From Paenibacillus flagellatus (GTDB lineage: Bacteria; Bacillota; Bacilli; Paenibacillales; NBRC-103111), in assembly GCF_003217775.1 (NCBI RefSeq), contig NZ_QJVJ01000003.1, positions 434,001-498,000 on the forward strand: DNA of 64,000 nucleotides, given 5' to 3'. Position numbers and translations under genes: made by a program. This document shows positions 23,046 to 32,267 of this stretch, piece by piece. The notes below the pieces were generated by a model, which saw only the letters and a list, made by a program, of their open reading frames with translations, made no database searches and was not told the DNA's origin. Numbering within the stretch: position 1 is the first letter of the stretch; each line of letters opens with the position of its first letter.

Positions 23046-23819
23046 TCGAATACGACCTCCTCCGCATCGTCCGGCCTTCTGATCAAGACCGGAACTTCCC
23101 CCTTCGACTCCAGCAGCCGAACGATCCGTTCCGCCGCCCGTTCCGGGGTCGTCAGCCGCCCCTCCTCGAACGCTTCGCGAAACCGTCCCGCCCCCGGCAG
23201 CTCGTCGCTTCGGCTCGTCCGGGCCAGCCGCTGCATGTCGGTCTCGACCATGCCCGGGTAGACGGCGAATACGCGTACGGGAATTATCGACGTCCTGCTG
23301 CTCGAGCGCGACGCATTGCGTAAACGCGTTCAGTCCGGCTTTCGAGCTGCAGTACGGCGCCATCCCCGCCATCGGCCATTCGGCCGAGCCGGACGACACG
23401 TTGACGACCGATTTGACGGCGTTCCAGCCCGCCGTCCGGCCGACGAAATGCTTCGTCAGCAAAACGGGCGCGAGCAAGTTGACGGCGTAATGCCCGGCGA
23501 TTTCCCGATCGGTACAAGCATGGATCGGCCGAAGCGGGCTAAGCGACGCGGCGTTGTTGACGAGGGCGACCGAACGGGCCCGTCCGCGGTCGATCGACCG
23601 GAACAGCTCGTCCATCAGCCCGTCGATGCCCGTCGTATCGGCCAAATCGAACGGAACGAACCGGTAGCCGCAGCCTTTCGCTTCGGCCGTCGCCCGAACC
23701 GCTTCATTGTCGTTTCTCGCGATCCCGATGACGAGCCGGTCCGGTCCGAGCAGCCGCTCGGCCAGCGCGGCACCGATTCCTCTGGATACGCCGGTCACGA
23801 TCCGGTAATGCACGATCAC
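23042..23819 (-). pseudogene. SDR oxidoreductase, benzil-reductase/YueD-like, broken by a 1-nt frameshift
   Basis: The N-terminal part (GTG 23819, overlapping the HAD stop) reads VIVHYRIVTGVSRGIGAALA, then NNAA and a YCSSK catalytic motif. At 23279-23286 the minus strand has AATTCCCG where AATCCCG would keep the frame. After dropping one T the frame reads VRVFAVYPGMVETDMQRLAR and continues to the normal stop at 23042. This C-terminal segment is complete (about 69 aa from Met). Either a real single-base insertion or a sequencing error. It lies in an overlapping HAD-SDR-VOC/GNAT operon. Confidence 0.8.
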
Positions 23820-24520
23820 GAAAGCCCCTCCCCGCCGAGCGCGACCCGGACGACCTCCATCGGTCGGACCAGCTGCGGGTAACCGAAGTCGCGCTCCCGC
23901 ATAGCCTGGGGCAAATACCAGACGGCCCGGCGAGCGGTCATGCCGGCTCGCGCCGCTCCGTTCAGCTCGTCGGAGCCTCCGTCGCCGACGAACAGGCAAT
24001 CGCCGGGGCGCACCTCCAGCCGTTCGCAGGCAAGCCCGTAAATGGCCGGATCCGGCTTGGCGCAGCCGACCCGGTACGAGAACACGACGTCGTCGAACCA
24101 TTCGGCAAGCTCGCTGTTCTCCCAAGCACGCACTTCTTCCTCCGTGCAGTTGCTGACGAGACCGAGACGCAAGCCCGCCCGCTTCAGCTCGCGCAGCATA
24201 TCGACCACTTCGGGATCGTTGCCGCGAAAGGCGGCCGCTTTTTCGCGAAGCCGTTCCTCGTACATCGCCTGAAGCACCGTTTCGTCCGGCGCCGCATTCT
24301 GCGAGTGCAAAATGTCGCGCATAACGGCGAAATAGTCGGGAAACGCTCCCGTCATCCTCCCCTCCCGACGCGCTCCCCATTCGCGCCGGTACGCGTCGTG
24401 CTCGAGCCCGAGCCGTGCCGCGTCGCTGCGGTTCGCCCGGTCGACCTTGCGTACGCCGTCGGCGTACTCGCTGATTAACGTTTCGAACAAATCGAACAAT
24501 ACCGCCTTCGTTCCGGCCAT
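23816..24520 (-). CDS. HAD-superfamily hydrolase
   Basis: 234 aa. Motif I is LFDLFETL: the second Asp of the usual DxDxT position is replaced by F/E, as in the haloacid dehalogenase/YjjG-like branch. Motif II is VSNCTEEEV (S), motif III is the Lys in GCAKPDPAIY, and motif IV is GDGGSDE. This indicates a subfamily I phosphatase or dehalogenase. ATG 24520 has GGGAGGGGAG upstream. First gene of the overlapping three-gene cluster. Substrate unknown. Confidence 0.88.
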   Translation of the reverse strand: MAGTKAVLFDLFETLISEYADGVRKVDRANRSDAARLGLEHDAYRREWGARREGRMTGAFPDYFAVMRDILHSQNAAPDETVLQAMYEERLREKAAAFRGNDPEVVDMLRELKRAGLRLGLVSNCTEEEVRAWENSELAEWFDDVVFSYRVGCAKPDPAIYGLACERLEVRPGDCLFVGDGGSDELNGAARAGMTARRAVWYLPQAMRERDFGYPQLVRPMEVVRVALGGEGLS

Positions 24521-24671
24521 AGCGGCTCCCCTCCCGTCTGCGCATCGCCAAATCCGGGCGATGCGCTTCACCCGTATCATAACCGAGCGTTCGCCAAAAA
24601 AGAAGACGGAAATGACGCGAACCGCCTATTCGCCTAAACGGAGCCGTTTGTTTGGCCGTCCAACAAGCTGC

Positions 24672-24706
24672 AAAAAAACGCATGACCGCCCCCGGCGGCC
24701 ATGCGT
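24672..24706 (-). terminator. Intrinsic terminator downstream of the 59-aa gene
   Basis: On the minus strand ACGCATGGCCGCC pairs with GGCGGTCATGCGT, then seven T residues (complement of 24672-24678). Confidence 0.88.
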
Positions 24707-24718
24707 CTTTTCGCTACC

Positions 24719-24898
24719 TTACGATTTCGGGTCGTTCTCGTCTTCGAACGTTTGCCGAAGCCGGTCCATCCCTTCCTCGACCGCTTCGGCAAGCAGGTCG
24801 GTCGGGGAGACGTCCTGCTGGTTCGCGGGCGTCGTAATGCCGCCGGCGGTGTTCGTCGTTTCGTTGTATACGTCCGGTTGTCCGTCGTTGCCGTTCAT
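24719..24898 (-). CDS. Small acidic protein of unknown function (59 aa)
   Basis: Starts MNGNDGQPDVYNETTNTAGG and ends in an acidic helix (LLAEAVEEGMDRLRQTFEDE). An AAAGGA site lies 9 nt before ATG 24898; a strong terminator follows directly. It is 56 bp downstream of nagA on the same strand. No family recognised; the low complexity and acidic character resemble small sporulation-associated proteins, which is only a guess. Confidence 0.55.
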   Translation of the reverse strand: MNGNDGQPDVYNETTNTAGGITTPANQQDVSPTDLLAEAVEEGMDRLRQTFEDENDPKS

Positions 24899-24954
24899 GC
24901 CGTTCAATCCTTTCGAGATGGAATCGGCAATAGCGTACGCATTCGCAAGCCGCT

Positions 24955-26139
24955 TTATCCCCCGGACGACCCGCGCTTGTACACGATGCGGCCTTCGATC
25001 ATCGTCCATTCGACCTCGAATCGGTCGTCCAGCAGGGCGACGTCGGCGTCGGCTCCCGGAGCGATCCGCCCCTTGCGCGGCAAGCCGAGCAAATCCGCCG
25101 GCGTCCGGCTCGCCATCGTCACCGCGTCATGGAGCGGAATGCCGGCCTCGACCGTATATTTTAACGCCTGGTTCATCGTTACCGTGCTCGAGGCAAGCGT
25201 CCCGTCCTTCAACGTCGCGACGCCCCCCGATACGGTGACGTCGTGGCCGCCGAACCGGTACGTGCCGTCGCCGAGTCCCATCGCTTGGAGCGCGTCGGTG
25301 ATCAGCACGACGCCTTCCGGTCCCTTCACCCGGTGCATCAGGCGCACGATCGCGGGATGGAGGTGAACGTTGTCGACGATCGCCTGCAGACTGACGTGCG
25401 GCTGCTCGAACGCGGCGGCGACGAGACCGGGGTCGCGATGGTGGATCGGCCGCATGCCGTTAAAGCAGTGCGTCACGTGGCTCGCGCCGAGACGGAACGC
25501 TTCGGTCGCCTGATCGTAATCGGCGTCGGAATGCGCCAGCGCCACGACGATGCCCTGTTCGTGCAAGAAGGCGACCATGTCCATGCCGCCCGGAAGCTCC
25601 GGCGCGACGGTGACCATTTTCAGCCGCCCGCCCGCCTGCTCGATAACCCGCTTCATTTCGTCCAAATCCGGGTGACGAAGATAAGCCTCGTTCTGCATGC
25701 CTTTCCGCTTGACGTTCAAGTAGGGGCCTTCCGCGTGAATGCCCGCGATGCGGGCGCCGGGTTCGCGGCCCGTCACGTTCGCGACCGCGCCGATCATGGC
25801 CAGCAAATCGTCCAAGGTCGAGCTGACCGAGGTGGCAAGAAACGACGTGCAGCCCGCCGAAGCGCAAGCCTCGGACACCGCCTCGACGCTCCGCTCGGTC
25901 CCGTCCATCATGTCGTACCCGTTCGCTCCGTGGATATGGACGTCGATCATGCCCGGGATGAGCAGCCGGCCGCCTCCGTCGATCAGATCGTCCGCCGGAT
26001 CGATGTCCGGCATGCGCTCGTCGCCGCCGCGATGCTCCACGACCCGCGCAATGCGACCGTGCTCGATTTTGACGGCTCCCCGTTCGATCATTCCGTTGTC
26101 CGCCGCGATGCGGACGTTCGAGATCCATATGGCTCCCAT
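24955..26139 (-). CDS. nagA: N-acetylglucosamine-6-phosphate deacetylase
   Basis: 394 aa amidohydrolase. The HxH pair is VHIHG (about 67-71), the metal-binding Glu is in HAEGPYL (about 133), His is in ALAHSDA and THCFNGM, and the catalytic Asp is in ITDALQAMG. The NagA-specific pattern NAMRP.HH appears as FNGMRPIHHRDPG. It converts GlcNAc-6-P to GlcN-6-P in amino-sugar recycling. No nagB is nearby. Transcribed away from the DUF2512 gene. Confidence 0.93.
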   Translation of the reverse strand: MGAIWISNVRIAADNGMIERGAVKIEHGRIARVVEHRGGDERMPDIDPADDLIDGGGRLLIPGMIDVHIHGANGYDMMDGTERSVEAVSEACASAGCTSFLATSVSSTLDDLLAMIGAVANVTGREPGARIAGIHAEGPYLNVKRKGMQNEAYLRHPDLDEMKRVIEQAGGRLKMVTVAPELPGGMDMVAFLHEQGIVVALAHSDADYDQATEAFRLGASHVTHCFNGMRPIHHRDPGLVAAAFEQPHVSLQAIVDNVHLHPAIVRLMHRVKGPEGVVLITDALQAMGLGDGTYRFGGHDVTVSGGVATLKDGTLASSTVTMNQALKYTVEAGIPLHDAVTMASRTPADLLGLPRKGRIAPGADADVALLDDRFEVEWTMIEGRIVYKRGSSGG

Positions 26140-26318
26140 CCTGTTCTCCCCTTCGTGTGACGTTATTCTATTCAGTATACCAGAAACGAACGCCGACCGG
26201 CGCCGGTGCCATCAATTGCTTGTCCTTCGCGATCAAGGGATGCATATTTTCCTCGCGACTCAAGCAAGCTAGCAGTGAAAGCGCACTCCGACACTACTTA
26301 GACAAGGTGGGACGTCCC

Positions 26319-26663
26319 ATGGGAAAATTTCTCGTCAAACTGTTCGTGAACGGCGCGATCGCCGTTTCGCTTCTTTATTGGTTCACCGAAGCGAGCCTGT
26401 TAAGCTGCATTACCGCTTCCGTCGTCTTTACGCTGATCGCTTACGCCATAGGCGACCAATTCATTTTGCGCACGGCGGGCAACGGCGTCGCCACGACGGC
26501 CGACGCGGTCATGGCGTTCGTTTATTTTTGGGCGGTGGCGTATATCATGGATTGGTCGCTTTCCTGGACCGAGCTGCTGACGCTGACGCTGCTGCTCGGA
26601 ATCGCCGAATTCATGATCCATCGGTTGATGCGGATGGACAGCTTCCGGCAGTTTAGCAAATAA
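26319..26663 (+). CDS. DUF2512 (YndM-like) membrane protein
   Basis: 114 aa with four hydrophobic helices (about 7-23, 28-45, 58-78 and 84-102). It fits the DUF2512/YndM family in length and in the motifs AYAIGDQFILR and AEFMIHR. Start ATG 26319 with AAGGTGG 8 nt upstream. Such genes are often stress-induced in bacilli. Followed by a bidirectional terminator. Confidence 0.85.
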   Translation: MGKFLVKLFVNGAIAVSLLYWFTEASLLSCITASVVFTLIAYAIGDQFILRTAGNGVATTADAVMAFVYFWAVAYIMDWSLSWTELLTLTLLLGIAEFMIHRLMRMDSFRQFSK

Positions 26664-26669
26664 TCGCCG

Positions 26670-26705
26670 AAAAGCCTTGCGGGCTCGTGTCGCAAGGCTT
26701 TTTTT
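26670..26705. terminator. Bidirectional terminator between the DUF2512 and DeoR genes
   Basis: AAAAGCCTTGCG (26670-26681) pairs with CGCAAGGCTTTT (26691-26702), with T-runs on the plus strand and a shorter one on the minus. Confidence 0.9.
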
Positions 26706-26735
26706 CATCATGCCGGATGGAGCGGGCGGCCCGCT

Positions 26736-27506
26736 TTACGAATCGACCTGGGACGCCACGACGATCTCGACGCCGGCCGGGTCGGCGGCTTGCACGAACG
26801 GCTCGGGCGGCCAGCGGTCCGTCACGATGCGGTCGACGTCGGCGTATCCGGCGAACGAATGCAAAAACGTTTCTCCGAACTTGCTCGCATCGGCAAGAAC
26901 GTTCACCTGCCCCGACCGCCTCATCGCCTCCCGCTTCAGCTCCGCTTCCAGCGAATTGGAATTGCTGAAGCCGTGCTCGAGCGTAATGCCCGTCGTCCCG
27001 AGAAACGACTGGTCGAATGCCATCGTGCCGAGCGTCGACATCGCGATCGGCCCGACCATCGAGCCGGTTTTCTCGAGCAGCATGCCGCCGGCGACGATCG
27101 TGTGAAAGCCTTTGTCCAGCAGGATCGCGGCGACGTTCAGCGCATTCGTCACGACCGTTACGGACGCATCCGGCTTCATCTGCTTCGCGAGCTGCAACGT
27201 CGTCGTCCCGCCGTCGATGAAAATCGCCTGGTTCGGCCGGACGAGGGCGGCGGCCGCGATGCCGATCGCCGCCTTCTCCTCGGGACTGACCGTGTGTCGC
27301 TCCTGGAGCGACACGTCCGGAGTAACCGGTATCGCCCCGCCGAACGTTCGCCGGACGAGCCCGAGCTGCTCGAGCTTCTCCAGATCGCGGCGAATCGTCA
27401 TCTCGGTTACCGCGTATTTCGCTCTCAGCTCGCTCAGCTTCACTTCGCCTTCGCGCTGAATCATATTCCATATGTCGGTTTGTCTATCGTTCATCGTAGG
27501 GCGCAT
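26736..27506 (-). CDS. DeoR/GlpR-family transcriptional regulator
   Basis: 256 aa. N-terminal HTH (about 8-60: LSELRAKYAVTEMTIRRDLEKLE) and a C-terminal sugar-phosphate sensor domain with IDGGTTTLQLAKQM and LGTTGITLEHGFS. ATG 27506 or 27494 is possible; neither has a strong ribosome site. It lies 61 bp downstream of the sugar kinase gene on the same strand, so it probably regulates that carbohydrate operon; a palindrome lies in the operon promoter. Confidence 0.88.
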   Translation of the reverse strand: MRPTMNDRQTDIWNMIQREGEVKLSELRAKYAVTEMTIRRDLEKLEQLGLVRRTFGGAIPVTPDVSLQERHTVSPEEKAAIGIAAAALVRPNQAIFIDGGTTTLQLAKQMKPDASVTVVTNALNVAAILLDKGFHTIVAGGMLLEKTGSMVGPIAMSTLGTMAFDQSFLGTTGITLEHGFSNSNSLEAELKREAMRRSGQVNVLADASKFGETFLHSFAGYADVDRIVTDRWPPEPFVQAADPAGVEIVVASQVDS

Positions 27507-27567
27507 CGTCTGCCTATTCACTCCGTCGACCGGTCCCGGAGGACCGTTGATGCATGGAACCATCTCA

Positions 27568-28800
27568 TTATAGCGAAAAGAATGCGGCCCTGTCATGCGG
27601 GCCGATCCGCAAGCCGTCCGCGCCGCCGGTTCGCCAGCCGGGAAGCGGCATCGACGTCGGGCGGCGGGCCCAGCCGGCCGCGATGCGGCGCTGGACGTCC
27701 GCCCACGGCACGATGCCGCTCGTCGCGTCGACCGCCTCCACGTTGCACGCGCCGACCGCCACGGCGCCCGTCATCGCCCCTTCGAGCGGCAATCCGTGCA
27801 GAAGTGCCGCCAAAAATCCGGCGATCGTGCAATCGCCGGCTCCGGTCGTACCGGCCGCCTCCACCTCGAAGCACGGTGCCAGCAGCTCGCGGGACGTCCA
27901 GCTTGCGGGATCGGACGGGCGGCAGCGTCCGAAACGCTCCAATCGCTCGGCATCCCCCGTCGTGCGGACGTACAGCCCTTCCTCGCCCAGCTTGATGCCG
28001 ACGACGGCCGGCCCCATCGCCAGCAGCCGGCCGGACAGCTCCGCCAGCTTGTCTCCGGACATGGCCGAGGCCGAATGCCCCGCACCGGGGCCGTCCAGCA
28101 TGAACAGCGTTTCCTCCCAGCTCGGCATGTAGACGTCGACGTACGGCAGCACCCGGGCGAGCAGCGACGTCCAGTCGACCTTTCCCGCCGGCGAGCCCGG
28201 GTCCGGGCGCGACATGTCGAGCGAGACGGTCAATCCTTTCGCCTTCGCCCGGGCCAGCAGCTTCTCGAGCTCGCGCCCGCCATCCGCGTACATCGCCTTC
28301 ATGAGCGGCGGGTAGCCGAAATGAAACAGCCGCGCTCCGTCCAGCTCGACGTCCGTCACGTCGTCCGACGCGAACGTATCGTTCGCCCCCGGGGCATGCA
28401 GGAACATCCGATCGGAGCCTCGCGGACTGATGACGATGCTGTACGAGCTTTGCTCGCCGGTCCCGACGATCAAGCTTTCCGCCAGCGTCTCGCCTTCGCG
28501 GCGAAGCGTATCCGCGATGAGCGTCCCGAACGGGTCGTCGCCGATTTTGCCCATCAGCTTGACTTGGATGCCCAGCCGGTGCAGCGCCACGCCGCAATTC
28601 GCCACCGTGCCGCCGGTCGTCACAACCGCGCCGCCGACGTTGATCAGCGCTCCCGGCACGGCAATCGTCTCGAGCCCCGCATCCCCCAAATCCGGAATGA
28701 TATCGAGACAAATATGCCCGGCGACGATCGCCTCCGCCGGCTGCGCGCGCCCGGCGGGGAGCGCTTCAGACCGATGCCGGGGCAGCCGATTCCGCTTCAT
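27568..28800 (-). CDS. PfkB-family carbohydrate kinase
   Basis: 410 aa. Ribokinase fold: N-terminal GG motif (LINVGGAVVTTGGTVANCGVAL) and the C-terminal PfkB signature AAGTTGAGDCTIAGFL containing the catalytic Asp of GAGD. The first ~22 residues and last ~35 are extra. The ATG overlaps the dehydrogenase gene by 35 nt. With a dehydrogenase, an aldolase and DeoR it forms a sugar-acid or polyol catabolic pathway (kinase then aldolase); the sugar is unknown. Confidence 0.88.
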   Translation of the reverse strand: MKRNRLPRHRSEALPAGRAQPAEAIVAGHICLDIIPDLGDAGLETIAVPGALINVGGAVVTTGGTVANCGVALHRLGIQVKLMGKIGDDPFGTLIADTLRREGETLAESLIVGTGEQSSYSIVISPRGSDRMFLHAPGANDTFASDDVTDVELDGARLFHFGYPPLMKAMYADGGRELEKLLARAKAKGLTVSLDMSRPDPGSPAGKVDWTSLLARVLPYVDVYMPSWEETLFMLDGPGAGHSASAMSGDKLAELSGRLLAMGPAVVGIKLGEEGLYVRTTGDAERLERFGRCRPSDPASWTSRELLAPCFEVEAAGTTGAGDCTIAGFLAALLHGLPLEGAMTGAVAVGACNVEAVDATSGIVPWADVQRRIAAGWARRPTSMPLPGWRTGGADGLRIGPHDRAAFFSL

Positions 28801-29959
28801 GCCGATCCCTCCCGCCGATTCGAACCGTTTGCCCCGTCCGCCCGGATTCCAGCGCGGCCGTGAACACCTCGTGACTCGCCGCGGCCTCGTCCGGGGTCGC
28901 GCAGTACAGCGGCTGCGACATCGCCTCGCGGTTGACGAGCTCGTCGCAAAACGCCGTCCACATTTGCAGAATCGAGTCGGAGAAGCCGAATTCGAATATT
29001 CCGCCCGTCAACGTCGGGTACGCCGATTGATGCGGAACGTCGATCGTGTGCCATGCTTGCTCCCCGCCGGGACGATACGGGAGATAGGCGAGCCGCTTCG
29101 GGTTTTTCGTCGAAAACTCGGCGGATAGCTCCGTGCCCGCGATCCGGATAAACCACGTATTGGCGTGTCCGGGCGCGATCCGCTTCATCGAAAGCACCAT
29201 CGGAAACCGTTGGTCGGCCGTGTCGACATCGCAGGCCAATATCGCGTTGTCCCACGTCTCGCAAGGCGCGATGCCGCCTTTGCCGTCCGGCCGCTCTTCG
29301 ACCACCTTCTGAAGCAGCGCCCGGACGGACCGGGGCTTCCAGCCGAACCGGAGCGGCAGGTGGAGAACATGCATGCCCAAATCGCCCATACAGCCGTACT
29401 CCCCGTTCGTCGCCTCGCGCCGCTTCCAATTGACCGGCTTGTTCGGGTCGAGGTCGCTGCTGTGCCAGAAGCCGGCTTCCGCTTCGATGATGCGGCCGAA
29501 CCGCCCCTCCCGCACCCATTGGGCGATCCGGTAGGCGCCGGGGAAAAACGGAAATTCCGACGAGCAGCGCACGAGCACGTCCGGACGTTCCGCGATGGCG
29601 GTCATGATCCGTTCGTTCGCTTCGCGGTCGATGCCGAACGGCTTCTCGCCGAGCAGATGCTTGCCCGCGCGGACGATATCGGCATAAAGGTCGGCGTGCA
29701 GATGATGAGGAACGGCGCAATAAACGGCGTCGATGTCCGGATCGGCCAATAGCGTCCGGTAATCGTCCGTGACGGTCGCGACGCCGGGAATCCGCTCGCG
29801 GAACCATTCCGCCGCCTGCAGGTTCGCGTCGCATACCGCCGTAATGCAGGGCTCGAAATCGACGTTCGCCACATGCAGCCATCTCGCCGCCGCGCTCGCG
29901 AACTCTTTGCCCATGAGGCCGCAGCCGATAACGCCGAAGCGGATAATCCGTTTCGCCAT
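28766..29959 (-). CDS. Gfo/Idh/MocA-family oxidoreductase
   Basis: 397 aa. Rossmann motif GVIGCGLMG (about 9-17), the EKP motif (GEKPFGID, about 105-112) that holds the catalytic Lys, and the GFO C-terminal alpha/beta domain with GCMGDLGMHVLHLPLRF. NAD(P)-dependent oxidation of a sugar or inositol-like substrate is expected. It sits 6 bp after the aldolase gene and overlaps the kinase gene. Confidence 0.9.
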   Translation of the reverse strand: MAKRIIRFGVIGCGLMGKEFASAAARWLHVANVDFEPCITAVCDANLQAAEWFRERIPGVATVTDDYRTLLADPDIDAVYCAVPHHLHADLYADIVRAGKHLLGEKPFGIDREANERIMTAIAERPDVLVRCSSEFPFFPGAYRIAQWVREGRFGRIIEAEAGFWHSSDLDPNKPVNWKRREATNGEYGCMGDLGMHVLHLPLRFGWKPRSVRALLQKVVEERPDGKGGIAPCETWDNAILACDVDTADQRFPMVLSMKRIAPGHANTWFIRIAGTELSAEFSTKNPKRLAYLPYRPGGEQAWHTIDVPHQSAYPTLTGGIFEFGFSDSILQMWTAFCDELVNREAMSQPLYCATPDEAAASHEVFTAALESGRTGQTVRIGGRDRHEAESAAPASV

Positions 29960-29965
29960 TCGCCG

Positions 29966-30802
29966 TCACGCTCCTTTCAGCATGCCGAGCGCCTGTTCCG
30001 CGGTCGCCCCTTCATGGACGATCGCCATGAACGCTCTCGTCATCCGATCCGGGTAAGCGTGCTGGATGACGTTCCGCCCGTAGACGATGCCGGAAGCGCC
30101 TTGCCGCATCAGCTCGTACGTGCGGGCGAGAATCGTCTCGTCCGGCGCGCGGCCGCCGCCACGAGGCAGAACCGGCTTGCCCGAAGCCGCCTCGACGACT
30201 TTGTGGTAGTCCGCGATGTCGTCGCACGGGTCCGCCTTGATGATGTCCGCCCCGAGCTCGACGGCTTGGCGAACGAGCGGCACGATTTTATCCAAATCGC
30301 CGTCGACCATATAGCCGCCGTGCGTCTCGTTCGGCTGCATGACGAGCGGCTCCACCATAAGCGGCATGCCGTATTTCTCGCAGTCGGGCTTCAGCCTGCA
30401 TACGTTTTCGACGCATTGATGGTACAGCTCGGGCCGGCCCGGCAGCAGCAGCAGGTTGACGACGACGCAGGCGGCGTCAAGCGCGACCGCCTGCTCGACC
30501 GGACGCTGGATCAGCTGGCTGAACAAGTGCGACGGCAGCGACTTGCCGTATACGTTCGCGATGTCGGTGCGGAGCACGAGCGACGGCTTCCGCTTGCCCG
30601 GAATCGATTGAAGCAGGCCGGCCTGGCCCGGGCTGAGCTGGATCGCGTCGGGACCGGCGGCGACGATCGTTTCGATCGCTTTCTTCATATTCTCGATGCC
30701 GGACAAAAACGAAGCCTCGTTGAAAAAGCCGTGGTCGATCGCTACGTCGAAGCATTTGCCGTCCTCTCCGAACAGACGGTTCATTCTTGGGACGATGGAC
30801 AT
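29966..30802 (-). CDS. Class I (DhnA/LsrF-type) aldolase
   Basis: 278 aa TIM barrel of the DeoC/FbaB family (COG1830-like): N-terminal VAIDHGFFNE, the Schiff-base Lys in ADIIKADPCDD (about 196) and the phosphate-binding RGGGRAPDE. It would cleave a phosphorylated keto-sugar produced by the neighbouring dehydrogenase and kinase. It is the first gene of the operon; the promoter and palindrome lie at 30863-30890. Confidence 0.85.
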   Translation of the reverse strand: MSIVPRMNRLFGEDGKCFDVAIDHGFFNEASFLSGIENMKKAIETIVAAGPDAIQLSPGQAGLLQSIPGKRKPSLVLRTDIANVYGKSLPSHLFSQLIQRPVEQAVALDAACVVVNLLLLPGRPELYHQCVENVCRLKPDCEKYGMPLMVEPLVMQPNETHGGYMVDGDLDKIVPLVRQAVELGADIIKADPCDDIADYHKVVEAASGKPVLPRGGGRAPDETILARTYELMRQGASGIVYGRNVIQHAYPDRMTRAFMAIVHEGATAEQALGMLKGA

Positions 30803-30862
30803 AAGAGAGCCTCCCGATCTTCTATGTTCTTCCGCATACTTTCGTGCTGTACGGAATGTTCG

Positions 30863-30890
30863 TTTATAACATTTTTAATGTTACAATCAA
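30863..30890 (-). promoter_or_regulatory. Promoter and palindromic operator of the aldolase operon
   Basis: Minus strand: TTGATT (complement of 30885-30890), a 16-bp spacer, TATAAA (complement of 30863-30868). TAACATT-TTT-AATGTTA (30867-30883) is a perfect 7-bp inverted repeat filling the spacer, a good site for the DeoR regulator. Confidence 0.65.
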
Positions 30891-30956
30891 ACAATCGATT
30901 TGTCCAGACGAAAATGAAGGAGCTCGCCATCGTCCTTCCGGCAGCGGCCGGAAAGT

Positions 30957-30998
30957 AAAAAAACCTTGCCGGGAACGTGTCACGTCCCCGGAAGGTTT
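30957..30998 (-). terminator. Intrinsic terminator of murI
   Basis: Minus strand AACCTTCCGGGGACGTG..CACGTTCCCGGCAAGGTT, then a T-run (complement of 30957-30963). Confidence 0.88.
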
Positions 30999-31077
30999 CG
31001 TCTGATTGTTACGGTTGTCGCAGCGAGGGCCGGTCCCGACTGCTCTTCTAAATGGCGAAGCCGTTTGGAACGCCTCG

Positions 31078-31848
31078 TCACAGCCTCCCGAAGCACATTT
31101 CCAGCCTTCGCCTGTCCTCCTCGGTTCCTTTTGACGACATGAACGCGATATCCGGCACGAGACGGCCTCCCTCCAAGGGACGCGCCTCCAATCCGAGCAG
31201 CCGCCGCATCTGGTTCACGGTCCCTTCGTTGCCGTCCATCAACCGGACGTGCGCCGGAAGCTCCGCCCGGATTGCATCGCGGAAAAAAACGAAATGAGTG
31301 CACCCGAGCACGATCGCCCCGTACCGTTCGAGCTCGAACGCCGCAAGCTGCTCGCGCAAGTAGCGGCGCACGTCCGGTCCGTCGAACACGCCTTCCTCGG
31401 CGAATTGGACGAGACCGGGCAGTCCGAGCGTGTCGACCGCATCGGGCGCCTCGAGACTCCGCACGAGCCGCTGAAATTTGTCTTCCTTGAGCGTCAGCGG
31501 CGTCGCCGTTACGAGCACGCGTCTTCCCGACTCGCGGACGGCTTGCAGCGCGGGCTTGACCGCGGGCTCCATGCCGATGATCGGGAACCGGTACCGCCTT
31601 CTCAGCTCGTCGACGGCGACGCTCGTCGCCGTATTGCAGGCGATGACGATCGCCCGCACGTCATAGCTTCGCATCATGTCGTCGACGCAGCCGGCGACGA
31701 AGCCGAGCACTTCCTCCTTCGTATGCACGCCGTAAGGCACGTTGAGCGTATCCGCGTAATACAAGTAGCTTTCCGACGGGTGGATGCGGCACGCTTCGCG
31801 CAGCACCGTCAGCCCTCCCACGCCGGAATCGAAAAATACGATTCGCAT
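31078..31848 (-). CDS. murI: Glutamate racemase
   Basis: 256 aa. Conserved pieces: FFDSGVGGLTVL (D7, S8), the first catalytic Cys in IACNTAT (C71) and the second in VLGCTHF (C183, T184, H185). These are the two thiols that interconvert L- and D-glutamate for peptidoglycan. Length is slightly below the usual ~265. Monocistronic with its own terminator; the small 127-aa gene lies upstream on the same strand. Confidence 0.93.
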   Translation of the reverse strand: MRIVFFDSGVGGLTVLREACRIHPSESYLYYADTLNVPYGVHTKEEVLGFVAGCVDDMMRSYDVRAIVIACNTATSVAVDELRRRYRFPIIGMEPAVKPALQAVRESGRRVLVTATPLTLKEDKFQRLVRSLEAPDAVDTLGLPGLVQFAEEGVFDGPDVRRYLREQLAAFELERYGAIVLGCTHFVFFRDAIRAELPAHVRLMDGNEGTVNQMRRLLGLEARPLEGGRLVPDIAFMSSKGTEEDRRRLEMCFGRL

Positions 31849-31883
31849 TCCTTCTCCTCGCTTCGCATGTTGCCGACGGGACG

Positions 31884-32267
31884 CTACCGATCGCCGCGTC
31901 CGTCCCCGTTTTTCCAGCCGCCGTCCGGCATCAGGCCGTCACCGAGCGTCGTATCGTACAGGTTGGCCGAGCGCCACTGCTTGCGCACGATCCGTTTCGG
32001 GCGTTCGTAGCGGACGTTGACCGTTTGGCCGTAAGCCAAGCTTTCCAGCATCGACCGGCCGGTCGCGCCTCCCGCATGCCGGCCGTCGCTCGCCTCGGGC
32101 CGGTCGGCTTCCGCCGACGGCGCCTCCCCGGCAAGCCGCGATACCCGGCGCAGCTCGCGAATGCGCGCCTGCAGCAGCTCGATGTCGTCCGTCCAATCGG
32201 CCGCCGCACCGTTCCTGTCCCGGGTCGCCGACGGTCCGGCGCCGACAGGCGGTATTCGGTCGTTCAT
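31884..32267 (-). CDS. Hypothetical protein (127 aa)
   Basis: Hydrophilic, with a central helix (DIELLQARIRELRRVSRLAGE) and a C-terminal GQTVNVRYERPKRIVRKQW. No membrane span or recognised family. It lies 35 bp upstream of murI on the same strand. The ribosome site (GGCGGTGA) is weak, so the start is uncertain. Confidence 0.5.
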   Translation of the reverse strand: MNDRIPPVGAGPSATRDRNGAAADWTDDIELLQARIRELRRVSRLAGEAPSAEADRPEASDGRHAGGATGRSMLESLAYGQTVNVRYERPKRIVRKQWRSANLYDTTLGDGLMPDGGWKNGDGRGDR

